The notes: generated by a model not told the origin, from the letters alone. DNA of 64,000 nucleotides from Streptococcus caballi DSM 19004 (GCF_000379985.1 NZ_KB904074.1:62001-126000); one strand, 5' to 3'. Numbered from the stretch's first letter, positions 8,337 to 17,061 are shown. Numbers and translations are program-made.

Positions 8337-9395
8337 ATGAATTTGCAAGAATTTTCTAGTGAAATTGCTTTACAACATCCTGATGACATGCTGGCGCTCT
8401 TTGGCTCCAACGAGCGTCACCTGCGGTTGATGGAGGAAAATTTAGGGGTCATTATCCATGCTCGCACCGAGCGCGTTCAGATTCTAGGTGATGACGAAAA
8501 AGCTGTCGAATTGGCTCGCTTGACCATCCAGGCTCTCCTTGTCTTGGTTGGGCGTGGCATGATTGTCAATACCTCTGATGTGGTAACAGCCCTTTCCATG
8601 GCACAAAATGGAACGATTGACAAGTTTGTTGCCCTCTACGAAGAAGAGATCATCAAGGACAGCTATGGCAAACCTATCCGCGTCAAAACATTAGGGCAAA
8701 AGATTTATGTGGATAGCGTTAAGAACCACGATGTGGTCTTTGGTATCGGCCCAGCAGGGACTGGGAAGACTTTCTTAGCTGTTACGCTAGCGGTCACGGC
8801 TCTCAAGCGCGGACAAGTCAAGCGTATCATCTTGACCCGCCCTGCGGTAGAAGCAGGTGAAAGTCTTGGTTTCTTGCCCGGAGACCTCAAGGAGAAGGTT
8901 GATCCTTACCTGCGTCCTGTCTACGATGCTCTCTATCAGATTTTAGGTAAGGAGCAAACAACCCGTCTTATGGAGCGAGAAATCATTGAAATTGCTCCAC
9001 TGGCTTACATGCGTGGACGGACCTTGGATGACGCCTTTGTCATCTTGGACGAAGCGCAAAATACCACCATCATGCAGATGAAGATGTTCTTGACCCGCTT
9101 AGGCTTCAATTCCAAGATGATTGTCAATGGGGATATTAGTCAGATTGATTTACCTCGTAATGTGAAGTCGGGTTTGATTGATGCGACAGAGAAATTGAAA
9201 AAGATTAAGCAGATTGATTTTGTTTACCTGTCAGCCAAGGATGTAGTGCGCCACCCCGTCGTTGCAGAAATCATCAATGCTTACGAGGAAGGTAGCCATT
9301 TTTCAGAAGAAAAATCAGGCTTGACTAGTTATGAAAGTATTGGTGAGCCAGCCAAGGAACTAGAAGGTAGCCAAGCTATAAATCCTCTTGACTGA
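8337..9395 (+). CDS. phoH: PhoH-like ATPase
   Basis: 352 residues. The Walker A motif GPAGTGKT is at residues 138-145 and Walker B FVILDEAQ near 230-237. An N-terminal domain of about 110 residues resembles a KH-like domain found in this family. PhoH proteins are cytoplasmic P-loop ATPases related to superfamily-1 helicases, often encoded near ybeY and linked to RNA metabolism. In many Firmicutes phoH is next to ybeY; here they are separated by 2.7 kb holding an acetyltransferase, a glycosylase-like gene and mobile-element scraps. The start follows TATAAT 8305-8310 and a purine-rich AAGAAGAAAAGAG. Confidence 0.93.
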   Translation: MNLQEFSSEIALQHPDDMLALFGSNERHLRLMEENLGVIIHARTERVQILGDDEKAVELARLTIQALLVLVGRGMIVNTSDVVTALSMAQNGTIDKFVALYEEEIIKDSYGKPIRVKTLGQKIYVDSVKNHDVVFGIGPAGTGKTFLAVTLAVTALKRGQVKRIILTRPAVEAGESLGFLPGDLKEKVDPYLRPVYDALYQILGKEQTTRLMEREIIEIAPLAYMRGRTLDDAFVILDEAQNTTIMQMKMFLTRLGFNSKMIVNGDISQIDLPRNVKSGLIDATEKLKKIKQIDFVYLSAKDVVRHPVVAEIINAYEEGSHFSEEKSGLTSYESIGEPAKELEGSQAINPLD

Positions 9396-9621
9396 TTGGG
9401 GTAAGTTGCATACGGCTGAACGAGGGTAAGTATGCTTGCAGAAGCCTCTGCCTTTGGAGCTGGGAATCCAATTTTGTGGACCAGGGATTTTATCCAAAGA
9501 GCTAATAGTAGAATTAGTCATCAAGAAAAAATGATTACGTGACCGATGGTAAGATTGTGCTGACCATCAATGCCTCATCTTGCACCGTTATTACAGGATA
9601 TAGAAAGTGAGAAATTGAATA

Positions 9622-10128
9622 GTGGTTGCTATTGAAAATTTGTCTGAACATTATAATTGTCGCAGGGTGACGCAAGCTGATTTTCCAGCTGTTTTAGCTC
9701 TGTATGAAAGTAATCCTCTGTATTTTCAGTATTGTCCGCCAGAACCAAGTTTGGACAGTGTGAGAGAAGACATAGAGCGGTTACCTGATGGTAAAACGAA
9801 GACTGATAAGTTCTTTGTAGGTTTTTGGAACGGTGCTGATTTAGCGGCTGTCATGGATTTTGTCTATGCTTATCCTGATGAGCAGACGATTTTTATTGGT
9901 CTGTTTATGCTTAATCAGTCTTATCAAGGAAAAGGCCTTGGTAGTCAGCTTGTAGCAGAAGCGCTAGCCCATTTTTCAGAAAACTTTCAAAAGGTTCGAT
10001 TGGCATATGTCAAAGGAAATCCCCAATCTCAGCATTTTTGGGAAAATCAGGGTTTTCAGCCGACTGGCGTTGAGGTGGAGCAGGACTTGTATAGAGTTGT
10101 CATTATGGAGAAAAACTTAGGGAAATAA
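9622..10128 (+). CDS. GNAT family N-acetyltransferase
   Basis: 168 residues with the GNAT acetyl-CoA binding signature QGKGLGSQL at about residues 114-122 (R/Q-x-x-G-x-G/A pattern), preceded by the FIGLFML strand and followed by the HFWENQGFQP motif near the C-terminus. Acceptor substrate is unknown. The GTG start at 9622 has no clear ribosome site and the 226 bases before it hold no recognisable gene, so the true start or upstream context may have been altered by rearrangement. Confidence 0.8.
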   Translation: MVAIENLSEHYNCRRVTQADFPAVLALYESNPLYFQYCPPEPSLDSVREDIERLPDGKTKTDKFFVGFWNGADLAAVMDFVYAYPDEQTIFIGLFMLNQSYQGKGLGSQLVAEALAHFSENFQKVRLAYVKGNPQSQHFWENQGFQPTGVEVEQDLYRVVIMEKNLGK

Positions 10129-10517
10129 GCATGATTGATATTGGCGTCAAAAATAGACAGTAACACTTTTGAACCTGAAGTCGTACCAAGGCTTCTTTTT
10201 CTTTAGTATGCTCTCTATAATAAGGAGTTCCGTGGCTAGCAGCTAAATCTGGGCAACATACCGCTGGGACATGCGCAGTATCTTCTTTATCTGAACTACT
10301 ACCAGGACATTATTCTTATTGTCTTAGGCCTTATCAATTTCATTGAGGATCGGATTGTTTTCTTATCTTTCAGCTAATATTTTTTGGCGCCATATTGCAT
10401 TCATAGATTGAGCTTGTTCAGAAAGAAAGTTCCATTTGATAAAAAAGTCTAATACTTGTAAAATGGTAGTGCGTTTCTTAGTTTAGAAAAACCGCGACAC
10501 TGAGAATAGGAGGAGAC
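10129..10517. other. Gene-free stretch with a possible degraded membrane-protein fragment
   Basis: No intact gene. On the plus strand at about 10232-10400 one frame reads NLGNIPLGHAQYLLYLNYYQ and then a hydrophobic run before a stop, which looks like a remnant of a small membrane protein, but it has no start and I cannot name the family. The last 20 bases carry the AGGAGGAGAC ribosome site of the next gene. Confidence 0.35.
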
Positions 10518-11099
10518 ATGGATAAAATCACACAAGCCATCATGCAAGATGAGCAAAATAAACAGTACACTTTAGATGGTATCAAACCGCTTTACTCGGC
10601 ACCAAGGACGGCTCGCATTGTCATCGTTGGGCAGGCGCCAGGCATTGTGGCGCAGGAGACCAGACTCTTTTGGAATGACCGTAGCGGTGTGCGTCTGCGT
10701 GACTGGATGGGCGTTGATGACGAGACTTTTTATCATTCGGGACTTTTTGGCATCATTCCTATGGATTTCTACTATCCAGGTAAGGGGAAATCAGGTGATC
10801 TACCACCTCGTAAGGGTTTTGCGGAAAAATGGCATGCACTGCTCTTGGAGCAAATGCCTGACGTTCAGTTAATCATTCTGGTCGGTGCTTATGCACAAAA
10901 ATATTATCTCAAAGATAATTTCAAGAAGAATTTGACCGAGACGGTTCACCATTTTGAAGACTATCTCCCTAATTATCTGCCCTTAGTTCACCCATCACCT
11001 CGCAATCAAATGTGGATGAAAAAGAATCCTTGGTTTGAAGAAGACCTCCTGCCTATCTTGAAAGAAAAGGTGGCCAGCATTTTAAGTCAACCCAGTTAA
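10518..11099 (+). CDS. Uracil-DNA glycosylase superfamily protein
   Basis: 193 residues. The two superfamily motifs are present: GQAPG (residues 38-42) as the active-site loop and HPSPRN (about residues 159-164) as the DNA-minor-groove loop containing the conserved histidine. A conserved GIIPMDFYYPGKGKSGDLPP stretch and a PRKGFAEKWH segment match the small UDG-like proteins widespread in lactic bacteria. The GQAPG loop lacks the catalytic Asp of family-1 UDG, so base specificity is uncertain. Very good ribosome site AGGAGGAGAC before the ATG. A terminator follows at 11153. Confidence 0.82.
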   Translation: MDKITQAIMQDEQNKQYTLDGIKPLYSAPRTARIVIVGQAPGIVAQETRLFWNDRSGVRLRDWMGVDDETFYHSGLFGIIPMDFYYPGKGKSGDLPPRKGFAEKWHALLLEQMPDVQLIILVGAYAQKYYLKDNFKKNLTETVHHFEDYLPNYLPLVHPSPRNQMWMKKNPWFEEDLLPILKEKVASILSQPS

Positions 11100-11152
11100 G
11101 ATAAGTAAGAAGAGAAGTTCACTATTGCTAAAAAATCAATAAGAGATAAGAA

Positions 11153-11186
11153 CTTCTAGTGCCCAGCAAGCGCTAGAGGTTTTGTT
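11153..11186 (+). terminator. Terminator after the UDG-like gene
   Basis: A 10-bp stem (CTTCTAGTGC/GCGCTAGAGG, two G-T pairs) with a 7-nt loop, then TTTTGTT. Confidence 0.75.
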
Positions 11187-11210
11187 ATGGATCGGATCCC
11201 TAACAAGATA

Positions 11211-11356
11211 AAAGCCCGTTGTTACGGGTTTTAGTCAAGTAAATCATAGCACTAGTCTGAACGAAGTTCAGCGAAGGTCTTTAGACGTCGCTGGAGGGAA
11301 ACGGCTTATAGCTGGTGTACAAGCCACCCGTTTTCACGGGTGGTTATGACTTGGTA
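11211..11356 (+). mobile_element. IS200/IS605-type remnant or non-autonomous element with omegaRNA-like fold
   Basis: Two subterminal hairpins bracket the segment: AAAGCCCGT/ACGGGTTTT at 11211-11231, and CCACCCGT/ACGGGTGG (loop TTTC) at 11324-11343. The hairpins are flanked by AGTCAAG and ATGACTTGG, as at the ends of IS200/IS605-family elements. Between them lie two more hairpins, GAAC-GAA-GTTC at 11259-11269 and an AGCGA...TCGCT stem at 11270-11292. This order of short hairpins ending in a GC-rich terminal hairpin resembles the omegaRNA at the 3' end of tnpB elements. No tnpA or tnpB is present. Confidence 0.45.
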
Positions 11357-11371
11357 AAAAATGAAGATATA

Positions 11372-11532
11372 AGAACCTGTATTCACAGTTCAGCACTTCT
11401 ATCTAAGGCTAGATTTTCAGCTACTCATCGTTAGTTTTTTCAAAATACAGTCAGTATTCCCTCAAGAAACTGCCTTGATTAGCGAAAAACTATCTCTGAT
11501 CTATAAGCACTTTGCGTGTGAATACAGGTTCT
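11372..11532. mobile_element. 161-bp element with perfect 16-bp terminal inverted repeats
   Basis: AGAACCTGTATTCACA at 11372-11387 is exactly inverted as TGTGAATACAGGTTCT at 11517-11532. The interior has no coding capacity. This is the structure of a MITE or of the deleted remnant of an insertion sequence. It interrupts or abuts transposase-like sequence on its right side. Confidence 0.65.
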
Positions 11533-11559
11533 AAGAGATAAAATTAGTCTTTTTTTCTT

Positions 11560-11765
11560 GATTTCGTCTTGAAGAGTTTCTGGGTCAGAAGGCTCCTTGT
11601 CCTCAGCCTTCCTAGAAATTTGCCGAGTTAGTTAATCAATATAGTATTGGCGTGATATGCTGGGCAAGGAAATCAATTGTCCATAGTTAGCAGCTTCACA
11701 AATTTCCACTAAAACGGCTAACATTCAGCTGATAGAAGTTGATGGCATCCTCGCAATTCCTCCTT
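11560..11765 (-). pseudogene. Transposase-like remnant (IS3-type, tentative)
   Basis: The minus strand reads, with two in-frame stops, MLAVLVEICEAANYGQLISL, then SISRQYYID, stop, LTRQISRKAEDKEP and PETLQDEIKKKRL. A leading helix-turn-helix-like stretch, then SRQYYI and a charged linker is the order seen at the start of the integrase ORF of IS3-family elements. It has no intact frame and runs into the end of the 161-bp element. Identification is by pattern only. Confidence 0.3.
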
Positions 11766-11938
11766 GTTTACTTAGTAATATTTTATTATAACCGATTACT
11801 GTTTTTTGGGGGAAAAGAGTAATTTTTAAGACGGAGTTAAAGTTTAAAACTATAAGATAAATAACTGGAGAAATGAAAAATAAATCTTTCTGAATGGAGA
11901 ATGATCTGTAATACCTTCTAGTATCACACCTTATAAAA

Positions 11939-11978
11939 GCAGGACTATCCTGTTTTTTTGTTAGGCTTGTGGTATAAT
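11939..11978 (+). promoter_or_regulatory. Terminator followed by ybeY promoter
   Basis: Stem GCAGGA/TCCTGT with a run of T at 11939-11959, then an extended -10 box TGGTATAAT (TATAAT at 11973-11978) about 80 nt before ybeY. Confidence 0.6.
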
Positions 11979-12061
11979 GGGAGGTGAGAAATGTAGAACG
12001 AATAGGAAGGGTAAGGGCTTCAATTTTACTGAATGATTTGAGGAGTCCTGTGTATTTGTGA

Positions 12062-12559
12062 ATGTATGTTGAAATGATTGATGAAACTGGTCAAGTTTCT
12101 GAAGAAATTAAGAAGCAAACCTTGGATTTATTGGAGTTTGCAGCTCAAAAGATTGGTAAGGAAAACAAGGAAATGGCGGTGACTTTCATTACTAATGAGC
12201 GCAGCCACGAACTTAATCTAGCCTATCGTGACACCGACCGCCCAACGGATGTTATTAGTTTAGAGTATAAGCCAGACGTTCCTTTTTCTTTTGATGAGGA
12301 AGACCTGGAAGACAATCCTGAACTAGCAGAGATGATGGATGAGTTTGACAGTTATATCGGTGAGCTCTTTATTTCCATTGATAAGGCGCGTGAACAGGCA
12401 GCAGATTATGGTCATTCTTTTGAGCGTGAAATGGGCTTCTTGGCTGTCCATGGCTTCCTTCACATCAACGGTTATGACCATTACACACCCGAAGAAGAAA
12501 AAGAAATGTTTACTTTACAGGAAGAGATATTGACTGCCTATGGACTTAAGAGAGAATGA
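12062..12559 (+). CDS. ybeY: Endoribonuclease YbeY (rRNA maturation factor)
   Basis: 165 residues with the zinc-binding motif [11 protein letters not shown] at residues 130-140 (H-x3-H-x5-H), which defines YbeY. The conserved [10 protein letters not shown] segment at about 60-69 is also present. YbeY takes part in 16S rRNA 3'-end processing and late ribosome quality control. It begins a run ybeY-dgkA-era, the standard Firmicutes order; dgkA overlaps its end by 20 nt. The ATG at 12062 has no strong ribosome site, though GAGGAG lies 20 nt upstream. Confidence 0.95.
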   Translation: MYVEMIDETGQVSEEIKKQTLDLLEFAAQKIGKENKEMAVTFITNERSHELNLAYRDTDRPTDVISLEYKPDVPFSFDEEDLEDNPELAEMMDEFDSYIGELFISIDKAREQAADYGHSFEREMGFLAVHGFLHINGYDHYTPEEEKEMFTLQEEILTAYGLKRE

Positions 12560-12992
12560 TGCAAACGAGGTTAAGGTTTACGAGAAATCAGGGAAGATTG
12601 AGCCAGAAGCGACCAAGAAGAAATGGAAAAACACCAACTTTTTAGATAGTTTTTCTTTTGCTGTGACAGGGATTAAGACAGCTTTTGCTGAAGAGCGCAA
12701 TATGCGTAAGCATGCTGTCTCAGCTTTTCTGGTGCTTGTAGCGGGCTTGGTTTTTAAGGTATCCATTGTTGAGTGGATGATGTTGGCTTTGTGCGTTTTT
12801 TTGGTGATTACTTTTGAAATTGTCAACTCTGCTATTGAAAATGTGGTGGATTTGGCGAGTGATTACCATTTTTCCATGCGTGCCAAGAAGGCTAAAGATA
12901 TGGCAGCAGGAGCGGTGTTGATGGTATCAATCTTAGCCATCATTATCGGTATGCTGATTTTCCTACCCAAGGTCTGGGCTCTGCTATTTTAA
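12540..12992 (+). CDS. dgkA: Undecaprenol/diacylglycerol kinase, DgkA type
   Basis: 150 residues. A variable, charged N-terminus of about 30 residues is followed by three membrane helices and the DgkA signature: [11 protein letters not shown], and [18 protein letters not shown], where the glutamates and asparagine form the active site. In Gram-positives this small kinase phosphorylates undecaprenol to recycle the cell-wall lipid carrier. It overlaps ybeY by 20 nt and precedes era by 27 nt, so the three are one operon. The first ATG inside ybeY is used; the N-terminal extension before KKWKN is longer than usual. Confidence 0.9.
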   Translation: MDLRENDANEVKVYEKSGKIEPEATKKKWKNTNFLDSFSFAVTGIKTAFAEERNMRKHAVSAFLVLVAGLVFKVSIVEWMMLALCVFLVITFEIVNSAIENVVDLASDYHFSMRAKKAKDMAAGAVLMVSILAIIIGMLIFLPKVWALLF

Positions 12993-13019
12993 AAAAGAAA
13001 AACAATAAGAGGAAGTAAA

Positions 13020-13919
13020 ATGACATTTAAGTCTGGCTTTGTAGCCATTTTAGGCCGTCCTAACGTCGGCAAATCAACGTTTTTGAATCATGTTATGGGG
13101 CAAAAGATAGCTATCATGAGTGACAAGGCGCAAACGACGCGCAATAAAATCATGGGTATCTATACGACGGACACTGAGCAGATCGTCTTTATTGACACGC
13201 CAGGAATTCATAAGCCTAAAACAGCACTGGGAGATTTCATGGTGGAGTCGGCTTACTCCACGCTTCGCGAAGTAGAAACGGTTCTCTTTATGGTACCAGC
13301 CGACGAGAAGCGCGGTAAGGGTGATGATATGATCATGGAGCGTCTCAAAGCGGCAAAAATTCCTGTCATCCTAGTCATCAACAAGATTGACAGGGTTCAT
13401 CCTGACCAGCTTTTGGAGCAGATTGATGATTTCCGCTCGCAAATGGACTTCAAGGAAATCGTGCCTATTTCTGCCTTGCAAGGAAATAATGTTGAAACCC
13501 TCATGACCATTCTCAAGGACAATTTGGAAGAAGGTTTCCAATATTTCCCAGAAGATCAAATTACTGATCACCCAGAACGTTTCTTGGTGTCAGAGATGAT
13601 TCGCGAGAAAATCCTCAAATTGACTGAGCAAGAAGTGCCTCACTCTGTTGCTGTCATCATTGAGTCAATGAAACGCGACGAGGAAACAGATAAGGTTCAT
13701 ATTCGCGCCACAATTATGGTGGAACGTGACAGCCAAAAGGGGATTATTATCGGTAAGCAAGGGGCTATGCTCAAGAAAATCGGTAAAATGGCTCGCCGTG
13801 ACATTGAAATCATGCTGGGTGATAAAGTTTACCTAGAAACTTGGGTCAAGGTCAAGAAAAACTGGCGCGATAAGAAATTGGACTTAGCTGACTTTGGCTA
13901 TAATGAGAAGGAATACTAG
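13020..13919 (+). CDS. era: GTPase Era
   Basis: 299 residues, full length. G1 GRPNVGKS at residues 12-19, G3 DTPG at 59-62 and G4 NKID at about 121-124 form the GTPase domain. The C-terminal KH domain contains the GKQG loop in [20 protein letters not shown]. Era binds the 3' end of 16S rRNA and assists 30S assembly, matching the neighbouring ybeY. AGGAAG precedes the ATG. The next gene starts one base after the stop. Confidence 0.97.
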   Translation: MTFKSGFVAILGRPNVGKSTFLNHVMGQKIAIMSDKAQTTRNKIMGIYTTDTEQIVFIDTPGIHKPKTALGDFMVESAYSTLREVETVLFMVPADEKRGKGDDMIMERLKAAKIPVILVINKIDRVHPDQLLEQIDDFRSQMDFKEIVPISALQGNNVETLMTILKDNLEEGFQYFPEDQITDHPERFLVSEMIREKILKLTEQEVPHSVAVIIESMKRDEETDKVHIRATIMVERDSQKGIIIGKQGAMLKKIGKMARRDIEIMLGDKVYLETWVKVKKNWRDKKLDLADFGYNEKEY

Positions 13920-13920
13920 G

Positions 13921-14397
13921 ATGACAGAGGACTATATTTCCTACATCCGCTCAAAGGTTGGACACGACAAGGTGATTCTCAACTTCGCTGGTGGCATCTT
14001 AGCCGACAATGAAGGTAAGGTACTTATGCAGCTACGCGGTGATAAAAAGACGTGGGCCATTCCTGGTGGTACCATGGAATTAGGTGAGTCGTCTTTGGAT
14101 ACTTGTAAGCGTGAGTTTCTGGAAGAGACAGGCATAGAGGTTGAAGCGACTCGTCTGCTTAATGTTTATACTAATTTTGAGGAAGTTTATCCCAATGGTG
14201 ATGCGGTGCAGACAGTCGTTTTCATTTATGAACTGAAAGCTATATCAGAAATCACTATTGAGGGGTTTCACAATGAAGAAACCCTCGAGCTCCGCTATTT
14301 TTCAAGAGAAGAAATGGAGCAGTTAGAGTCAGTTTCTGCCAAACATCGTCTCATGCTGGATGAATATTTTACAAACAGCTTTGTCATGGGGCATTGA
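13921..14397 (+). CDS. Nudix hydrolase
   Basis: 158 residues with a complete Nudix box from GGTMELGESSLDTCKREF to LEETGIEV (about residues 48-70), including the REXXEE metal-binding glutamates. It therefore differs from the decayed Nudix copy at 4.6 kb. It hydrolyses a nucleoside-diphosphate derivative of unknown identity. The start at ATG 13921 begins one base after the era stop with AAGGAATACTAGG upstream, so it belongs to the ybeY-dgkA-era unit. Confidence 0.88.
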   Translation: MTEDYISYIRSKVGHDKVILNFAGGILADNEGKVLMQLRGDKKTWAIPGGTMELGESSLDTCKREFLEETGIEVEATRLLNVYTNFEEVYPNGDAVQTVVFIYELKAISEITIEGFHNEETLELRYFSREEMEQLESVSAKHRLMLDEYFTNSFVMGH

Positions 14398-14401
14398 TAG
14401 T

Positions 14402-14441
14402 GAGTTGGGGTGGGGCACAAAACGTCCTCCCTATTTTTATA
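14402..14441 (+). terminator. Terminator-like sequence resembling the one after frr
   Basis: GAGTTGGGG...CGTCCTCCC followed by TATTTTTATAG. The first bases and the tail match those at 194-228 although the loop differs. It ends the era operon. Confidence 0.5.
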
Positions 14442-14447
14442 GTTTTT

Positions 14448-14514
14448 GAAAATCAAAAGGATAGGTTTTTGCGACCATGACCGAAATGAACGGCTCCTAT
14501 TTCGCTTGATTTTC
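14448..14514. repeat. 67-bp imperfect inverted repeat
   Basis: GAAAATCAA (14448-14456) and TTGATTTTC (14506-14514) are exact inverted ends, with a further AGGATAGG/CCTAT match inside. The sequence could form a long hairpin in the dinB leader and may be a small dispersed repeat. Confidence 0.45.
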
Positions 14515-14539
14515 TGTGATAATCAGAAGGAGGTCTCCT

Positions 14540-15064
14540 ATGACTTATTTGGATATGTTAGTGGATAGTGTTAATCGTGCCAGAGAACGCTTTTTGCGCA
14601 TGTTGGAAGGTGTTTCTTTGGTGCAAGCCAATGCCTTTCCTGCTGCTAGCACTTCCGCACAGCTCAAATCATTGACTTGGTTGACTTGGCACACGGCGCG
14701 TGAATTGGATTTACAGATTGCGGCCTTAGCTGGTCAGGACTCTATTTGGAAGAGTCAGGATTGGCAGGCAAAGTTTTCCTTTGAACTGGCGGAAAATGAA
14801 GATGGTTGGAATCATAGCTTGGAAGAAGCGCAGCGCATTGTGACTGATGACCTAGAAGATTTGCGAGGCTATCTCAATGCTGCGGCAGATGCGGCTATTA
14901 CTTACCTGCAAAATCTGGACGAAAGTAGCTTATCAGACATTGTTGATGAATCTTGGACACCTGCGGTGACACGCGGCGTTCGTCTCGTCTCGATCATTGA
15001 CGATGCGGTCATGCATTCAGGACAAGCTATCTACGCGAGACGCTTACTAGGCTTGAAAGATTAG
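14540..15064 (+). CDS. DinB-family protein
   Basis: 174 residues, a four-helix-bundle protein of the DinB/DUF664 superfamily. Candidate metal-binding histidines are in WLTWHTARELD (about residue 53) and in the C-terminal DDAVMHSGQAIYARR, the position expected for this fold. DinB-like enzymes are metal-dependent thiol transferases or hydrolases; the substrate here is unknown. The ATG at 14540 has a perfect AGGAGG 8 nt upstream; an earlier in-frame start eight codons before has none. Confidence 0.82.
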   Translation: MTYLDMLVDSVNRARERFLRMLEGVSLVQANAFPAASTSAQLKSLTWLTWHTARELDLQIAALAGQDSIWKSQDWQAKFSFELAENEDGWNHSLEEAQRIVTDDLEDLRGYLNAAADAAITYLQNLDESSLSDIVDESWTPAVTRGVRLVSIIDDAVMHSGQAIYARRLLGLKD

Positions 15065-15128
15065 GATTTTGGAAATAGCAGAGCAACAATGATGCTGTAG
15101 GCTACCTTCTTACGGAGAGTTTAGAGAA

Positions 15129-15569
15129 ATGATGACATCTGATAATGACAAAAAAGAACAAAGATATTGTGACTTACTGGCTTCCCTGTACACTATCACC
15201 TGTACATTGGTGCTTTTGTGTTTCTGTTTTTGGATTGGAGGCACGATTTTATTTATAAGCCTTTTTACATTTGGTATCCCTCTGTTCTTGATGCTTCTTC
15301 CTGCTTTAGGCGGCTACATGTTTAAAGCAAAAAGTTGGTGGTCTGTCCTCTTGAGTTATCTGTGCAGTTTAACGGTCTTACCGGCTTTGATAGCTGCCTG
15401 TCAAGATTTTCCCTTGAAACGTATGGTAGACGAAGCACCTCATTATGAGACTTTGTCAGTGACTTTTTCGGTTGTTGCGGTGGTGACATTCTCTTTATTT
15501 TTAATTGTTGCGACTTTGTCAATGATTTATTGTTTGGATACCTATAAGAACTGTTCAAAAATGGACTAA
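15129..15569 (+). CDS. Hypothetical four-helix membrane protein
   Basis: 146 residues. A short charged N-terminus (MMTSDNDKKEQRYCD) precedes four hydrophobic segments at about residues 18-42, 44-64, 70-92 and 115-140. The family is not recognised. Two ATG codons in tandem (15129 and 15132) could start it after TTAGAGAA. It lies between dinB and mutM with no clear link to either. Confidence 0.6.
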   Translation: MMTSDNDKKEQRYCDLLASLYTITCTLVLLCFCFWIGGTILFISLFTFGIPLFLMLLPALGGYMFKAKSWWSVLLSYLCSLTVLPALIAACQDFPLKRMVDEAPHYETLSVTFSVVAVVTFSLFLIVATLSMIYCLDTYKNCSKMD

Positions 15570-15609
15570 TATATAGAAAGGTTAGGGTAGATTGTGATTA
15601 GATGCAAAG

Positions 15610-15637
15610 TTAATACAGCGTCAATGCCCTTTATAAT
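15610..15637 (+). promoter_or_regulatory. Promoter directly in front of mutM (possible leaderless start)
   Basis: TTAATA (15610-15615), a 16-bp spacer and a perfect TATAAT (15632-15637) end only six bases before the mutM ATG at 15644. There is no Shine-Dalgarno sequence in the interval. Confidence 0.5.
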
Positions 15638-15643
15638 GTGATT

Positions 15644-16465
15644 ATGCCAGAATTACCTGAAGTGGAGACAGTCAGGCGCGGGTTAGAGCGCTTGGTAGTT
15701 GGAAAAATGATAAAAGCGGTAGATCTGCGTGTGCCCAAGATGGTTAAAACAGACCCTGACCGCTTTAAATTGGACTTGCCTGGCCAGACCATCGAGGCTA
15801 TGCGTCGCCGTGGTAAGTATTTGATTTTTGATTTAGGAAAACAAGTGCTGATTTCGCATCTACGTATGGAAGGTAAATATTTGCTCTTTCCTGATCAAGT
15901 GCTAGACAATAAACATTTTCATGTTTTTTTCAGTTTGGATGATGGATCAACTTTGGTTTACCAAGATGTGCGCAAGTTTGGAACCTTTGAGTTGCTGTCA
16001 AAGTCAGAAGAAGAAACTTACTTTGTCAAAAAGAAAATCGGTCCAGAGCCCAATGCGAAAGATTTCAAACGAGCGCCTTTTGAGCGAGCTTTGCTATCAT
16101 CTAAAAAACTCATAAAGCCGCTCCTTTTGGAGCAAAAGCTGGTCGCAGGGCTGGGGAATATCTATGTGGACGAGGTTTTGTGGGCATCTAAAGTCCATCC
16201 GGAGCGTCTAGCTAACAGTCTTAAAAAGGCGGAAATCAAGCGACTGCATGATGAGACGATTCGAATCTTACAACTAGGCATTGACAAGGGCGGATCGACC
16301 ATTCGGACCTATCGCAATGCTTTGGGGGAGGATGGAACGATGCAGGAATGCTTGCAAGTCTATGGTCGTAGGGGCGAACCGTGCCCGCGCTGCGGCACCA
16401 GCATTGTTAAGAAACATGTAGGAGGACGGGGCAGTCATTTTTGTCCCAAGTGTCAAAGATTATGA
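15644..16465 (+). CDS. mutM: Formamidopyrimidine-DNA glycosylase (Fpg/MutM)
   Basis: 273 residues. The start at ATG 15644 gives MPELPEVE, in which the proline exposed after Met removal is the catalytic nucleophile and Glu the acid; a GTG two codons earlier would abolish activity, so it is rejected. The C-terminal zinc finger CPRCG...CPKC and the preceding GRGSHF segment are present. The enzyme excises 8-oxoguanine and nicks the strand. A TATAAT lies six bases upstream with no ribosome site. The stop overlaps coaE by ATGA. Confidence 0.96.
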   Translation: MPELPEVETVRRGLERLVVGKMIKAVDLRVPKMVKTDPDRFKLDLPGQTIEAMRRRGKYLIFDLGKQVLISHLRMEGKYLLFPDQVLDNKHFHVFFSLDDGSTLVYQDVRKFGTFELLSKSEEETYFVKKKIGPEPNAKDFKRAPFERALLSSKKLIKPLLLEQKLVAGLGNIYVDEVLWASKVHPERLANSLKKAEIKRLHDETIRILQLGIDKGGSTIRTYRNALGEDGTMQECLQVYGRRGEPCPRCGTSIVKKHVGGRGSHFCPKCQRL

Positions 16466-17061
16466 CAAAAATTATCGGAGTTACGGGTGGTATCGCCTCG
16501 GGAAAATCCACTGTGGTAGCTGAAATCCGCAAGGCGGGCTATGAGGTCATTGATGCAGACAGTGTCGTCCATGAGCTGCAGGCTAAAGGCGGCAAACTCT
16601 ATCAAGCTCTCATCTTTGCCTTTGGTACTGGTATTTTGAATGCGGCAGGTGAGCTGGACAGGCCTAAATTGTCCCAGCTGATTTTTTCTAGTCCTGAGAA
16701 TCGGGAGAAATCTGCGAAGTTGCAAAATAAAATCATTCGTCAGGAGTTAGCGACAAGGCGTGATCAGCTAGCACAAAGTCAAGAGATTTTTTTCATGGAT
16801 ATTCCGCTTTTGATTGAGCTAGATTATGTGGACTGGTTTGATCAGATTTGGTTGGTGGCTGTGGATAAGGAGACGCAAATCAAGCGCTTGATGGCACGAA
16901 ATGCATATAGCAAAGCAGAAGCGGAGCTCCGAATTGCTGCCCAAATGCCACTAGAAGAAAAGAAGAAGCAGGCAACTTTGGTGCTTGACAATAATGGCAC
17001 CTTGACTGAGCTGGTGGAGCAGGTCAGTCAAGCTTTGACAGACCTGACAGCACAAAAGTAG
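16462..17061 (+). CDS. coaE: Dephospho-CoA kinase
   Basis: 199 residues. P-loop GGIASGKS at residues 9-16, [10 protein letters not shown] as the substrate-binding region, and FMDIPLLIE as Walker-B-like strand, all standard for CoaE, which makes the last step of coenzyme A synthesis. The start at 16462 overlaps the mutM stop (ATGA), and mutM-coaE is a common streptococcal pair. An alternative TTG further upstream adds seven residues absent from the family. Confidence 0.95.
   Translation: MTKIIGVTGGIASGKSTVVAEIRKAGYEVIDADSVVHELQAKGGKLYQALIFAFGTGILNAAGELDRPKLSQLIFSSPENREKSAKLQNKIIRQELATRRDQLAQSQEIFFMDIPLLIELDYVDWFDQIWLVAVDKETQIKRLMARNAYSKAEAELRIAAQMPLEEKKKQATLVLDNNGTLTELVEQVSQALTDLTAQK

Noticed and set aside
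9396-9621. Short open stretches between phoH and the acetyltransferase (e.g. ATG 9432, 37 codons)
   Set aside because: No ribosome site, no recognisable family; treated as non-coding or fully decayed.
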